The notes under the pieces: model-generated
Databases searched by the model: none
Told to the model about the DNA's origin: nothing
What the model saw: the letters and a program-made list of their open reading frames with translations, nothing else
From: Synechococcales cyanobacterium CRU_2_2
Lineage (GTDB): Bacteria > Cyanobacteriota > Cyanobacteriia > PCC-9006 > JAAUQQ01
DNA: 36,966 nucleotides
Direction: 5' to 3'
Assembly (NCBI GenBank): GCA_012034805.1
Contig: JAAUOP010000038.1
Coordinates: forward strand, 1 to 36,966
Shown here: positions 7,904-18,340 of the stretch, one piece after another
How the letters are laid out: the number at the start of each line of letters is the position of its first letter
Position numbering within the stretch: the stretch's first letter is position 1
Made by a program: the position numbers and the translations under genes

Positions 7904-9676
7904 ATGCACCCCCATCCCCCCCAGCGCCGAACGAAGATTGTTGCCACCATTGGTCCCGCGACCAGCAAGCCCGATGTTCTGCGTGACCTGATCGAAGCGG
8001 GTGCTACCACCTTGCGCCTCAACTTCTCCCACGGAACCCACGAGGACCACCAGCGCAGCATTCGCCTGATTCGCCAAATTTCCTTCGAGCTGAATCAACC
8101 TGTGGCAATTTTGCAGGATTTACAGGGGCCGAAAATTCGCCTCGGTCGGTTTGAGCACGATGCGATCGTCGTCAAACCCGGTGATCCCTTTATCCTCACT
8201 AGCGAAAAGCTCCCTGGCAGCCAAACCCGCAGCTATGTCTCCTACGACGGTTTAGCGAACGAAGTGCCCGAGGGTTCCACCATCATGCTCGATGATGGCA
8301 AAGTTGAAATGATTGTCGAACGTGTGGATCAAGCGGCCCAAGAGCTGCACTGTCGTGTCGTCGTGGGCGGTAAGCTCTCGAATAACAAGGGGGTCAATTT
8401 TCCTGGCGTTTATCTTTCGGTCAAAGCGCTCACGGAGAAGGATCGAGAAGACCTGATGTTTGGCCTCGATCAAGGCGTGGACTGGGTCGCGCTGAGTTTT
8501 GTGCGCAATCCCGAGGACGTCCAGGAAATCAAGGAGCTGATTGCCAGTGCGGGCAAGGACGTGCCGGTGATTGTCAAAATTGAGAAACATGAGGCGATCG
8601 AAAACATCGAGTCCATCCTGACCCTCGCCGATGGCGTCATGGTGGCTCGGGGTGATCTGGGGGTTGAAGTGCCTGCCGAGGACGTACCGCTGCTGCAAAA
8701 GCGCCTCATTTCCTTGGCCAACAGCTATGGGATGCCCGTGATTACGGCAACTCAGATGCTCGACAGTATGGTGAATAACCCCCGGGCGACGCGGGCGGAA
8801 ATTTCGGACGTTGCCAATGCAATTTTGGATGGCACGGACGCGGTGATGCTCTCGAATGAGACGGCTGTGGGCGACTATCCGATTGAGGCGGTGGCGACCA
8901 TGGCCCGCATTGCTTGCCGTATCGAGAAGGAGCAAACGATCCCCGGTGCCCCCGAAGAGCGCGGCCACCAAGGCCAAATTCCCAACGCTATTAGTCAGGC
9001 GGTGGGGCAAATTGCCCAGCAGCTTAAGGCAGCGGCGATTATGACCTTGACTAAGTCTGGGGCGACGGCGCGTAATGTGTCGAAATTTCGGCCCACGGTG
9101 CCCATTTTGGCGGTGACGCCCCAGGTGGATGTGGCGCGGCGGTTACAACTGGTCTGGGGGGTTCGACCGCTGCTGGTGCTGGATTTGCCTTCGACCAATC
9201 AGACCTTTCAGGCCGCGATCGCCGTCGCCCAGGAGAAAGACCTGCTGCAAGGGGGTGACCTCGTCGTCACCACTGCCGGGACGCTCAAGGGGGTCTCTGG
9301 TTCGACTGACTTGATCAAAGTCGAATTTGTTAACGCCGTGTTAGGTCAAGGCATTGGTGTGGGCCAAGGCCGCATCACCGGCATTGCACGGGTCGCCAAC
9401 GGCAATTTGCCCGAGCTCAATCAGATCTTTAACAGCGGTGACATTCTGGTTGCAGCCAAAACTGACGCGAGCTTAATTGACTGTATCCATCAAGCATCGG
9501 GCCTCGTGACAGAGGAGGAAAACATGACCAGCCATGCAGCGGTGATTGGCCTCCAGCTGGGCATTCCTCTGATCGTCGGCGTCAAAGATGCCACGCGCAT
9601 GATTCGAGAGGGAGCTGTGTTAACCCTAGATATTCCCAAAGGCCTGGTCTATTCTGGCGCAATTAACGATACCTGA
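7904..9676 (+). CDS. pyk: Pyruvate kinase with C-terminal PEP-utiliser mobile domain
   Basis: This enzyme catalyses PEP + ADP to pyruvate + ATP, the last step of glycolysis. The 590-residue product starts with the conserved TKIVATIGPATSKPDVLRDL and LRLNFSHG. It contains the catalytic MVARGDLGVEVP segment around residues 246-257 and the ITATQMLDSM / NAILDGTDAVMLSNETA signature, followed by the allosteric C domain. Unlike E. coli PykF (about 470 aa) it carries an extra ~105-residue domain with TSHAAVIGLQLGIPLIVG, the PEP-mobile domain motif found in several cyanobacterial and Gram-positive pyruvate kinases. The next gene is ilvC, 82 bases downstream on the same strand. That could be co-transcription of pyruvate supply with branched-chain amino acid synthesis, but I cannot prove it. 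Confidence 0.96.
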   Translation: MHPHPPQRRTKIVATIGPATSKPDVLRDLIEAGATTLRLNFSHGTHEDHQRSIRLIRQISFELNQPVAILQDLQGPKIRLGRFEHDAIVVKPGDPFILTSEKLPGSQTRSYVSYDGLANEVPEGSTIMLDDGKVEMIVERVDQAAQELHCRVVVGGKLSNNKGVNFPGVYLSVKALTEKDREDLMFGLDQGVDWVALSFVRNPEDVQEIKELIASAGKDVPVIVKIEKHEAIENIESILTLADGVMVARGDLGVEVPAEDVPLLQKRLISLANSYGMPVITATQMLDSMVNNPRATRAEISDVANAILDGTDAVMLSNETAVGDYPIEAVATMARIACRIEKEQTIPGAPEERGHQGQIPNAISQAVGQIAQQLKAAAIMTLTKSGATARNVSKFRPTVPILAVTPQVDVARRLQLVWGVRPLLVLDLPSTNQTFQAAIAVAQEKDLLQGGDLVVTTAGTLKGVSGSTDLIKVEFVNAVLGQGIGVGQGRITGIARVANGNLPELNQIFNSGDILVAAKTDASLIDCIHQASGLVTEEENMTSHAAVIGLQLGIPLIVGVKDATRMIREGAVLTLDIPKGLVYSGAINDT

Positions 9677-9749
9677 GCTGCCGCCCCTCCCTTTGGTAAG
9701 ATCGTAGGCTGATTAACTTCGCTAAAGTATTAGAACCCCCTAGGAGTAG

Positions 9750-10754
<1,005 letters not shown>

Positions 10755-10787
10755 GCGCTCTGCTTTTTGCCAACACAGACACATTCA

Positions 10788-10819
10788 AGGGGTTGACTCT
10801 CGCGGTCAACCTCTTTTTT
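10788..10819 (+). terminator. Rho-independent terminator after ilvC
   Basis: The left arm AGGGGTTGAC (10788-10797) pairs with GTCAACCTCT (10805-10814) with one G-T wobble, around a 7-base loop. A run of five more Ts follows. It sits 33 bases after the ilvC stop, so it should end the ilvC transcript. Confidence 0.9.
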
Positions 10820-11460
10820 GTGAGCAATTTTGCAGCCTGGGCCACCTCAGCCTCAGCCTCATCCCATCTGGCAACGTTATTGACAGCACATCCAGATTTT
10901 CTCCATCAGGATATAATTGTCACATTGAAGTCCAGGTGAAGCTGGCCGTGATCTTCTTCATTAAATCTTTATTGTCCACTCCATTGTTGTTAAAGTAACT
11001 GCGAGGTTTACACGGTTTATGGTCTTGATTTTAGTTTCTTTAGGGAATTCTCCAGAAAGGAGCACTTCATAAAGAGGCTGTTATCGAAATTTGTAGACCC
11101 CTGGGTCAATTCGGGTGGCGATCGCCTTTTTGCTCCGGGTGTGCTTTGGGGGCGATCGCCCCCAAAGCGCCTTAACTGTCCAAGAGGTGCCACCGAGAAT
11201 CGACCGTTCAAGTGCCCTTCGTAAAATTACGGTGACAACCCAAAGTGTAGGCAAGTCAGCCTGACAAACTTAGCCGATTCAGTTTAGGGTTTGATGCGTC
11301 GGCCCAATTGAGCCAGACAGATCACGCTGATCCCAAGTTTTTTGCCCCTGCTCGTCGCGGCCATGAGCACATTCGCTATCCACTCCCACTGCTTTTCTCT
11401 ACAGCCGCTTTGCTGTGGTCGTTGGCTTCTCACCCCTGTTGTACTCGACATTCCTGCGCC
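10820..11460. other. Intergenic region between ilvC and the polysaccharide region
   Basis: About 640 bases without a convincing gene. It contains a perfect TATAAT at 10912-10917 and a TTGACA at 10880-10885, but their 26-base spacing is too long for one ordinary promoter. It also holds the palindrome at 11143-11168. The open frame from TTG 11308 leads into the GT2 gene, but its first ~50 residues do not resemble a glycosyltransferase N-terminus, so I exclude them. Confidence 0.4.
11143..11168. repeat. 26-bp perfect palindrome centred on a HIP1 octamer
   Basis: The arm GCTTTGGGGGCGA is followed directly by its exact reverse complement, with GCGATCGC at the centre. There is no T tract after it, so it does not look like an ordinary terminator. 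Another HIP1 site lies about 30 bases upstream. It could be a cruciform, a repetitive extragenic palindrome or a protein-binding site. Confidence 0.85.
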
Positions 11461-12573
11461 ATGACGACACCTCAGCCTTCACCTCTACCCACCGTATCGG
11501 TCGTGATTCCGGCGTACAACGCCATGAATTATCTGCCCGAGACCCTAGATTCTGCCCTGAATCAGACGTTTCAAGATTTCGAAGTTGTCATCATCAACGA
11601 CGGCAGCACCGACCCGATCGAGACCTGGGTCGGCCAGCTCAACCATCCAAAGGTGCGGCTTATTTCCCAGGAAAATCGGGGACTGGCAGCGGCTCGAAAT
11701 GCAGGCATCTTGGCGGCTCGCGGTGAGCTAATTGCCTTTTTAGATGCAGATGATCTGTGGGCACCCAACAAACTCGCAGCTCAGGTGGAGATGTTTGCGC
11801 GATCGCCAGGGGTCGGTTTGGTCTATTCCTGGGTCGCGAATATCAATGCCCAGGGCAAAGAAACCGGTCGAGTCCTCTGTAGCACGGCAGAAGGCAGCAT
11901 CTGGCCGGAACTGCTGCGGGGCAACTGCATTGGCTGCGGCAGTGTCCCCATGGTTCGGCGAGAATGTTTTGAGGTTTTGGGCGCATTTGACACTCAGCTA
12001 GGCTCCTCCAATGAAGACTGGGACATGTGGTTGCGCTTGGCAGCGGTGTATCCCATTCGGGTGGTGAAAGAGGTCTTGGTCTACTACCGTCAGCATCCCA
12101 ACAGCGCCTCCAGAAATTGGTTGCAGATGGAACGAACTAGTAAGATCGTTCTAGAAAAAGCCTTTTCGGCTTGGGGGAAAGGTGATTGGCCCCGCCAAGA
12201 TCCGAAGGAGCGCATCCCTCATCTTTACCACCAACAGATCAAACGCGAAGCCTACGGCAACACCTATCTCTCCCTCGCTTGGCAACCGTTGCAATGTCGC
12301 CAGAAAAACCTGCGGGAATCCCTGCGCCTACTGAGCATTGCCCTCGGACATCGGCGCAATATTTTGTTCTCCAAAGAATTCCTGCGGCTTGGGTTGGCGA
12401 TCGTGCTCACCGCTGTGTTTCGAGATCAATACAGCCAAATCCTTCACCAGCTCCAGCAAACGCGTCACCAGATCAAGCGTATCTGGCAGCCCAGGCGACC
12501 CCACCCTGCTCGAATTTACACTCCTCAATTGCCGAATCGTCAACCTGCAGAAACCGTCGCCTCAAACTCCTAG
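11461..12573 (+). CDS. Glycosyltransferase family 2
   Basis: From the ATG at 11461 this is a 370-residue protein. A longer frame from TTG 11308 is open but non-family-like. The GT-A fold begins at TVSVVIPAYNAMNYLPETLD (residues 11-30), with nucleotide-sugar motifs VIINDGSTD (43-51) and LDADDLW (94-100, the DXD metal-binding motif). The acceptor-side segment SSNEDWDMWLRLA follows around residue 180. GT2 enzymes transfer a sugar from an NDP or lipid-linked donor; donor and acceptor cannot be read from sequence. The C-terminal ~100 residues are basic and helical, with no clear membrane segment. It converges with the next GT2 (stops 4 bases apart). Its job is probably in the same polysaccharide, though it is on the opposite strand from the main operon. 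Confidence 0.88.
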   Translation: MTTPQPSPLPTVSVVIPAYNAMNYLPETLDSALNQTFQDFEVVIINDGSTDPIETWVGQLNHPKVRLISQENRGLAAARNAGILAARGELIAFLDADDLWAPNKLAAQVEMFARSPGVGLVYSWVANINAQGKETGRVLCSTAEGSIWPELLRGNCIGCGSVPMVRRECFEVLGAFDTQLGSSNEDWDMWLRLAAVYPIRVVKEVLVYYRQHPNSASRNWLQMERTSKIVLEKAFSAWGKGDWPRQDPKERIPHLYHQQIKREAYGNTYLSLAWQPLQCRQKNLRESLRLLSIALGHRRNILFSKEFLRLGLAIVLTAVFRDQYSQILHQLQQTRHQIKRIWQPRRPHPARIYTPQLPNRQPAETVASNS

Positions 12574-12577
12574 AGCA

Positions 12578-13603
12578 CTACTGCAAGCGGGGGATACGAC
12601 CTAGCAGCAGTTCCTCACGACGGCCCTCATAGATCTCAACAATCTGAGTTCTGACCAAATTGCTGTTGAGCTTATCCAAAAGCTGGAGAGAAGCCACCGC
12701 CAAATCCTTCGCCAATTCCTTCCAACTGACGCGGAACAAGCGGATTAACTGCCCATAACAGGCTAGGCGATCGCCCAACGACAACTGGGTTTCCTGAACC
12801 GCCGCCGCATAGCGCCAAAAACGCTCCCAACGCGGGAAATTCAGACGCCCCCGTCGTGATTCGTCATACCAAATCGATAGCAAGATTGAAGAGATCGCAT
12901 TGATGCTCAAAGACTGTGCCTCGTGGCGTCGCAGAAAAAACAACTTCTCGGGCACCTCGTGAAACCGACCGAGTAAGCTGAGACGCGCGAGCAACACCAG
13001 ATCAGTCCCGGCGTAGGTGCCCATCAAAGGCGTGCGTCTGAGGGCATCCAAACGGATCACCCCAAACAAATGATGCCCCGAGTGTGGAAAACAAGCCAAG
13101 TCGCCAAAGCGCTCGGCGGCCTTGGGGGAGTCAACCCTGAGGTGCACATTGGCATTGGTCATGCCCACGTAGAGCTCATCGTTTTTGCCAATGCCCTTTT
13201 CTAGGGGCTTGCCTGTATTGTCAATCACCTGGGCTTGGGGGAAACAAACCACCACGTCCGGCTCGCGTTCCAAAACCCCAACGCATTTCTCCAGCATGGT
13301 CGGGGCACAGACGTCATCATGGGCCGCCAGCTTAAAGTATTTGCCTCGAGCTAGCTTGACCGTATAGTTCTGGTTTTGGGTGCAGCCCAAGTTTTCTGGG
13401 TTGCGAACGTAGCGAACCCGAGCATCCTGGGCGGCGTAGGCCTCGCAAATCCTTTGGGTGCTATCTGTCGAAGCGTTGTCTGTGATAATCAGTTCAAAAT
13501 CCCGAAAGGTCTGACCCAAAATGGAATCGATCGCCTCTCGAATAAAATTTTCACCGTTATAGACGGCTAGACCAACCGTAACCAAAGGAAGATTTTCATG
13601 CAT
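12578..13603 (-). CDS. Glycosyltransferase family 2
   Basis: The product is 341 residues. A GT-A domain opens with LVTVGLAVYNGENFIREAID (residues 7-26), followed by ITDNASTD (40-47) and the DXD-like AHDDV (94-98). The C-terminal part (FFLRRHEAQSLSINAISSI) resembles GT2 enzymes of O-antigen and capsule loci. A six-T coding run at 12935-12940 (FF of LFFLRR) is intact. It is the last gene in the - strand direction of the polysaccharide cluster, but a 511-base gap separates it from the flippase, so it may have its own promoter. The family is certain; the sugar specificity is unknown. Confidence 0.88.
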   Translation of the reverse strand: MHENLPLVTVGLAVYNGENFIREAIDSILGQTFRDFELIITDNASTDSTQRICEAYAAQDARVRYVRNPENLGCTQNQNYTVKLARGKYFKLAAHDDVCAPTMLEKCVGVLEREPDVVVCFPQAQVIDNTGKPLEKGIGKNDELYVGMTNANVHLRVDSPKAAERFGDLACFPHSGHHLFGVIRLDALRRTPLMGTYAGTDLVLLARLSLLGRFHEVPEKLFFLRRHEAQSLSINAISSILLSIWYDESRRGRLNFPRWERFWRYAAAVQETQLSLGDRLACYGQLIRLFRVSWKELAKDLAVASLQLLDKLNSNLVRTQIVEIYEGRREELLLGRIPRLQ

Positions 13604-14114
13604 AACTAGAAGGATCTCGCTAAATTATTTATAAGTCAACAGTCAAGCCGTAAGGAACAGGGCAAACCTGGGCATCATCTACAACCTAGCTATCAAGGAA
13701 ATCACCGTCTGTTGGTGGGGGACAGAAGCAAATACCTGGCGGATAGGCGAATATGGATATAGTGGAGGAAACAACGGAGTAAAACAAAATTCCGTGCTAG
13801 CACGAATCTATCTGAGTGGAATCAGTCGCGGCCAGTGCTGAAATGCACTAAACGTTATGGAGATGAATTAGGCCATTTCACTCGCGACGCTAATGACAAA
13901 AGGCTGCTCCAAAAGACCTGTCATTCTCAAGATAGTTGGATTCGATCGTCGTATGATGACCCCATGGAAGAACTTCACAGAATCTCTATCAAATGCTAGA
14001 GCTGCAATTAATCTCTGGATTCATGTGTTAATAAACACAGAAATCTGCTCGTCCTCCAACAGAAGCTTTTGCCGAGAGCGGCTTCTTAACTCTGCTTTGC
14101 TCCACGATTCTGAT
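13604..14114. other. Intergenic gap, somewhat AT-richer than its surroundings
   Basis: About 510 bases between the GT2 and the flippase, both on the - strand. The only structure I see is a short palindrome CGTGCTAGCACG at 13793-13804. The open frame at 13893-14129 (+) encodes nothing recognisable and overlaps the flippase stop. The gap probably carries the GT2 promoter. Confidence 0.4.
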
Positions 14115-15539
14115 TCAATCTTCAGTTAAGGCCTGACGGCCTCCCTTCCAAGCGCCGTACAGCTCAAACAAAATTTTGCGTAGCCCTGGACTAATGGCAA
14201 AAACAGCGACATAGCAAGCGGTCAACAACAACAGACCGACCCAAGAGGGCAGCCACGGCCCCGCAAATAAAGCCGGTAGAGTGGCAAGAACCAAAAGCAA
14301 GGCGTTGCGATATTGGGGCGCTCCACAGAGCTTCACGATCGCCTGATGGATCAGGCCATAGCTCGGTAAAGTCGCCAATTCGGCCATGCCATACCCCCAA
14401 ATACCAAACAGGTTCAGCCCGAAGATGGCCGCCAGCCACTGCAAGGCGACATAGCCCGCATTGAACTTGCCGACTTCCCGGTTGTTTCCCGCTGCATACA
14501 GGGCCGAAGAATGCAGCTCGAACATGGCTGTCATCATGACGCCCGTCGCAATGAACGGAAATAGATAGGCGCTGGGCAACCACTTGCTGCCAAACATCAA
14601 CGGGATCAGCCAGGACGAAACGCAGGCAAAGGTGGCGCAGGCGGGCGAGACCAAGAGCACTTGGTAGACCATGCCTTGGCTAATGGCCGAGCGAATTCGG
14701 TCTGGGTCTCCCAATAGCTTGGCAAGCACGCTGATAGACATGCGGTTCAAGACTAAGCGAAACACTGCCAACTGGTCTGCGAAGCGAACGGCAAGACTGA
14801 CGATGCCAGCAGCCTCAATGCCTGCAAAACGAGTCACAAACAGGGTAACGGTCAGGGTTCGCAGGGAGAGGATCCAGGTGGCCCCAGTGTAGACGAGGCC
14901 AGTTTGCAGCGCGGGGAAAATGAAGCTGCTTCGCCAGTGGAATTGAAAGGGAACGGGTTTGTGGTAGCGGACAAAGACCAGCTCGGCCATGTACTGGGAT
15001 GCCAGACCGATAATCGGGCCCCAATAGCCATAGCCTGTGAGGACGAGGGGCAGGGAAACCGCATAGTTGGCCATTTGACCAATCGTTTCACCGAGGCCAA
15101 TTTCGGCGAACATGAGTTCTCGCTCCATCATGACGATGGAGGCATTACCGAGCAGCTCTAGCCACAGTGGCAAGGCCAGAAAGCGAATGATCGGGATGAC
15201 AGCTGTACTTTTTGTCCAGTCTCCCAGGGCGGGCGCAAGCAGCCAGAGCAGGAGCGCTAGACCCATGCCTAGGGTGTTGTAAAACGCCAGGATCTGCCGG
15301 GGGGTTTCTTTGGGGAGTTCGGTTTGGCGGAGGACGTAGACACCAATGCCGAGTTTGTTGGTCCAGATCAGGAAGTAGAAGATTCCCATGGCGATCGCCA
15401 CAATGCCGTACTTCTCTGGCCCTAGAACTCGAGCGACCACCAATACGCTCACCAGGGAGAAAACGGAGGTGATCAACTGGCGAATCGCGAGGACAATTCC
15501 ACCTTGGAGAATCTTTTTCTTGAGGTCTTGATCAGACAT
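14115..15539 (-). CDS. Wzx-like polysaccharide flippase (MOP superfamily)
   Basis: The 474-residue integral membrane protein has about 12-14 hydrophobic helices. It opens with the typical flippase N-terminus ILQGGIVLAIRQLITSVFSL followed by VLVVARVLGPEKYGIVAIA (the ARxLGPExYG motif). Wzx proteins flip undecaprenyl-linked repeat units from the cytoplasmic to the periplasmic leaflet. The gene lies in an operon-like series with a GT4 (99 bases upstream), the Wzy-like polymerase and the Wzc-like protein, which supports a Wzx/Wzy-dependent pathway. A teichoic-acid or LPS flippase of the same superfamily is the main alternative. Confidence 0.9.
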   Translation of the reverse strand: MSDQDLKKKILQGGIVLAIRQLITSVFSLVSVLVVARVLGPEKYGIVAIAMGIFYFLIWTNKLGIGVYVLRQTELPKETPRQILAFYNTLGMGLALLLWLLAPALGDWTKSTAVIPIIRFLALPLWLELLGNASIVMMERELMFAEIGLGETIGQMANYAVSLPLVLTGYGYWGPIIGLASQYMAELVFVRYHKPVPFQFHWRSSFIFPALQTGLVYTGATWILSLRTLTVTLFVTRFAGIEAAGIVSLAVRFADQLAVFRLVLNRMSISVLAKLLGDPDRIRSAISQGMVYQVLLVSPACATFACVSSWLIPLMFGSKWLPSAYLFPFIATGVMMTAMFELHSSALYAAGNNREVGKFNAGYVALQWLAAIFGLNLFGIWGYGMAELATLPSYGLIHQAIVKLCGAPQYRNALLLVLATLPALFAGPWLPSWVGLLLLTACYVAVFAISPGLRKILFELYGAWKGGRQALTED

Positions 15540-15638
15540 GATGCGCTCTTGTACCTGGCGATGGTCGATTCAGGATCCAGCCGGTGAAAAACGCGGCATT
15601 CTCTGGGGCACAGTTTGGAGTGATGAGTGGAGTGCTGA

Positions 15639-16820
15639 TCAGATATGGCGCGCAGGGCCTCGCGGCAGTGTGCTGTGACGGGGAGCGGTGGCGAGCGATC
15701 GCTCAATCACACGGTTGAGCACCTGCTCGTATTCCTGAATTACGGTGTCCCAGCTAAACCGGGCTGCATTGGCGCAGGCTAGTTGTTGCCAATTGGGTTG
15801 GACCGAGACGGTCTCTAGGGCCGCTGCGTAGGCAACGGGATCGGTCACATCACACAGCAGACCCGCGTTGCCGATGGTGTGTCGTCGCATCGGATCGTCT
15901 GTGGTGACGACGGGCAAGCCGGTGGCCATTGCCTCTAAATACGATAGGGCACAAGGTTCGTCCAGGGAAGCCAGCGTGAACAAATCAGCGCTGCGATAGA
16001 CGTCGGGCATCTGCTCGAAGCGGAAGGTTTGGATGGCAAAGCGATCGGGGCCTAGCAATTGCTCGCCCAGGGCTTGGTAGTAGGCGCGATCGGGGCCATC
16101 CCCACAAATCAACAAATTGAGACCTGGCAAGCGAGCCAACGCCTGGAGCGTGAGTTCGACCCGCTTGTGTCCGGTACGGCAAAGAGACGCCACGCACAGC
16201 ACCACTGGCCCCTCAGCAAAGGGCAGAGGAACGCGATTGCCCTCGGGAGAAAACCGCTTCAGATCAACGCCATTATGAATCACGCTCACCGACTGCTGAG
16301 GATGACTCTGCTGGACTAACCGAGCCGTTTCTGGTGAAAACACGACTAGCTCATCGGGGTGGAATCTGAGATTTCGCATTAAGGGCTTGTTGCCGGACAT
16401 CGAGCCCGCATGTTCTGTGTAGAGCACAGGGGTTCCCTTAATCGATCGAACTAGCGCTGCTACGGCCAAGCCACCATAGTCATTACAGGGAAAAATGACG
16501 TCTGGCGTATGGGTCAACAATCGCCCCAGGCAGGGGAAAAAACTGGTGACGTGTTCGATCACAATATCGGGATGGGTGGCAATGCGATTCATCCAAACCG
16601 AGAGCAAAGGGTGCTTGACCCACTCTCGAGCCACGGAGCGACAGATTCCGCCCGCAGGGTAAAACCCTGGGTCATCTGAGTGACCGGCTAGCAACTCCAC
16701 GTCAAAAAAAGGCCTGAGCCGCCGAGCCATTTCCAGGGAAAAAGCTTCGGCACCGCCGCTGTGGCTAATGCCAGCGCTCGGGCTAATCAGAGTAACTTTG
16801 CGGCGGTTAAGGTTCGGCAT
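15639..16820 (-). CDS. Glycosyltransferase family 4 (GT-B)
   Basis: The product is 393 residues. The N-terminal acceptor domain carries ISPSAGISHSGGAEAFSLEM (the glycine-rich GGAE start of GT4). The C-terminal donor domain has IHNGVDLKRFSPEG, VLCVASLCRTGHKRVELTLQ and the GT4 EX7E motif in DEPCALSYLEAMATGLPVV. It is a retaining transferase expected to add a sugar to the lipid-linked repeat unit in the cytoplasm. A seven-T coding run (A run 16704-16710), encoding Phe-Phe in RPFFDVELL, is intact. The start ATG at 16820 is 60 bases from the Wzy-like stop. Confidence 0.92.
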   Translation of the reverse strand: MPNLNRRKVTLISPSAGISHSGGAEAFSLEMARRLRPFFDVELLAGHSDDPGFYPAGGICRSVAREWVKHPLLSVWMNRIATHPDIVIEHVTSFFPCLGRLLTHTPDVIFPCNDYGGLAVAALVRSIKGTPVLYTEHAGSMSGNKPLMRNLRFHPDELVVFSPETARLVQQSHPQQSVSVIHNGVDLKRFSPEGNRVPLPFAEGPVVLCVASLCRTGHKRVELTLQALARLPGLNLLICGDGPDRAYYQALGEQLLGPDRFAIQTFRFEQMPDVYRSADLFTLASLDEPCALSYLEAMATGLPVVTTDDPMRRHTIGNAGLLCDVTDPVAYAAALETVSVQPNWQQLACANAARFSWDTVIQEYEQVLNRVIERSLATAPRHSTLPRGPARHI

Positions 16821-16880
16821 AAAGCAATCCAGAAAATAACAATCCAGAAAATAAGACCATTGACCCCGCGCGTGATTTGT

Positions 16881-18325
16881 CTAGACGGAAGGTTGGAGGC
16901 ACGATCGCGTCTCCAACCGTGCTTCTGGAGTCCAGTCCCAAGAGACCACGGCCACCAATAGCCAGAAGTAGAAAAATAGCGTCGTGTGGCTCCAAATATT
17001 GTCGGTCAACATACCAAACGCAAGCGCCGCCAAAATTGCAAATAGGGTGAGTGCTAAGTTGCGCTGCTTTTGGGGCAGGGTCGGCGTCTGGTAAAGCCGC
17101 CACAGCCTGACGGCGATACCGGCGAGCAACACAATAAAGAGCGCTAATCCCAATATTCCCCCCTCGGTCAAGGCACGCACATAGTCGTTGTGCGCATAGT
17201 TTTGGTATACGGTCACAAATGAACTAGAGCCAATGCCGTAGCCCAACAGGGGATATTTCTGCCAAGCCTGTAACAAAAACGTCCACTGGGTAATGCGCCA
17301 GTTGAAGCTATTGCCATCCCACTGGCCCATCACCACGGCCCGTGACCAGTCGATATCAGAGTTGAGCAATGGGGTATTGGCGATCGAAGCCAAACGCTCT
17401 CGACCAAACTCGCTAGAACCAAACAGTAGCAGCAAGGCCGAGACGAGAATAATCCCGCCTAAGGCACTTTTAAACGTCAGGCGTGGTGCCATGAATGTGA
17501 GCAGAAAAGCCACAAACATCAAAAGCCCTGTTAGGGCCTTAGTACTCACCAGAAAAAAGACCAGTACACAGAGTACGAGGCCCCAAGGCAACTTGTTCGG
17601 GGAGTCCAAAAACTTCCAAAGGGTCAACGCAATAAAAAGAACGAGAAACGAAGCAAACGTTGCGGGGTGACCCAGGGTTCCGTTAATGCGAGAACCGATG
17701 TCAAAGCCGCCGCCAGTATTGGTGAACAGCAAAAACTTGGGCAACAGCGAAGGGGGTAAAGCGATCTGCAAAATGGCTGCACCCATCGGAGCCAGCAAAC
17801 TCAAAAACAGCAATCGAATCGCTTTTTCAGGGTGCAGTCGATCTTGTAGCTGGGACACCAACAAATACAGAATCAGCCAGGAGGACATCCGTACCCACTC
17901 CCGTAGCGAATCGGAGAGGGACAAACCGCTCGGCCCCAAGCCGCCCAGCGGTAACAGCACCAGCCAAACGCCTTGAAGGGCAATCCAGCCGCTAAAGAAC
18001 ATGAAGAGGCTATCGGCTTTGATCGGCTTTTTGAGCAAAACCAGCAGCAGAATATAAACGATCGCGACGAAATCGAGGGCAACCGCAAAAATCGCAGGCA
18101 ACTGCTGCTCCGAAAATAGGTCGAGCGAGCTGCGCACCAGCAACAGGGCAATGACCGTCCATTCAAACTGAAGCACCAGGCTTAAGCCAACTAGGCCCGC
18201 CACCAAGCCCGCCACTAGCAAAAAGGTTCTGAGGCAAGATAGGCAGAAGCTATTCCTAGACCCGCCGCGATCGCCACCAGCAGCGGCAACAGCAGCGCGG
18301 TTCTCGATGCAGAAACTCTCAGCAT
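16881..18325 (-). pseudogene. Wzy/O-antigen-ligase-like polymerase, frame broken near its start
   Basis: The main frame (TTG 18221 to 16881) encodes 446 residues with about ten hydrophobic helices. It has a WaaL/Wzy-type periplasmic loop and the signature LLGYGIGSSSFVTVYQNYAH-N-DY, then ALTEGGILGLALFIVLL. Upstream, an ATG at 18325 with an AGGAG 12 bases before it opens a 36-codon frame (TALLLPLLVAIAAGLGIASA, then YLASEPF) that is a natural first membrane helix, but it ends at TAG just after a five-T run (A run 18220-18224). One extra T fuses the two into YLASEPFLLVAGLVAGL. So either the gene is frame-disrupted, the short form starts at TTG 18221, or expression needs a -1 slip. The role is polymerising or ligating repeat units in the periplasm. 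It lies 15 bases downstream of the Wzc-like gene. Confidence 0.8.
18220..18224 (-). other. Frame-break site 1: coding T5 in the Wzy-like gene
   Basis: The coding strand reads CCT TTT TGC TAG. A -1 slip on TTT gives CCT TTT TTG CTA and enters the long downstream frame. See the polymerase entry and the findings. Confidence 0.8.
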
Positions 18326-18340
18326 CCTGGCCTAAAACTC

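Noticed and set aside
8252..9010. Long antisense frames opposite pyruvate kinase (and 9798-10448 opposite ilvC)
   Set aside because: These are mirror frames of GC-rich conserved genes. The sense proteins are unambiguous.
10880..10917. TTGACA and a perfect TATAAT as a promoter
   Set aside because: The spacing between the boxes is 26 bases, far from the usual 16-18, and the nearest gene start is more than 500 bases away.
11308..11460. N-terminal extension of the first GT2 from TTG 11308
   Set aside because: The ~51 added residues are not glycosyltransferase-like, and the GT-A domain begins just after the ATG at 11461.
13893..14129. 78-codon + strand open frame in the gap between GT2 and flippase
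   Set aside because: It has no recognisable domain, overlaps the flippase stop on the other strand, and no ribosome site is seen.
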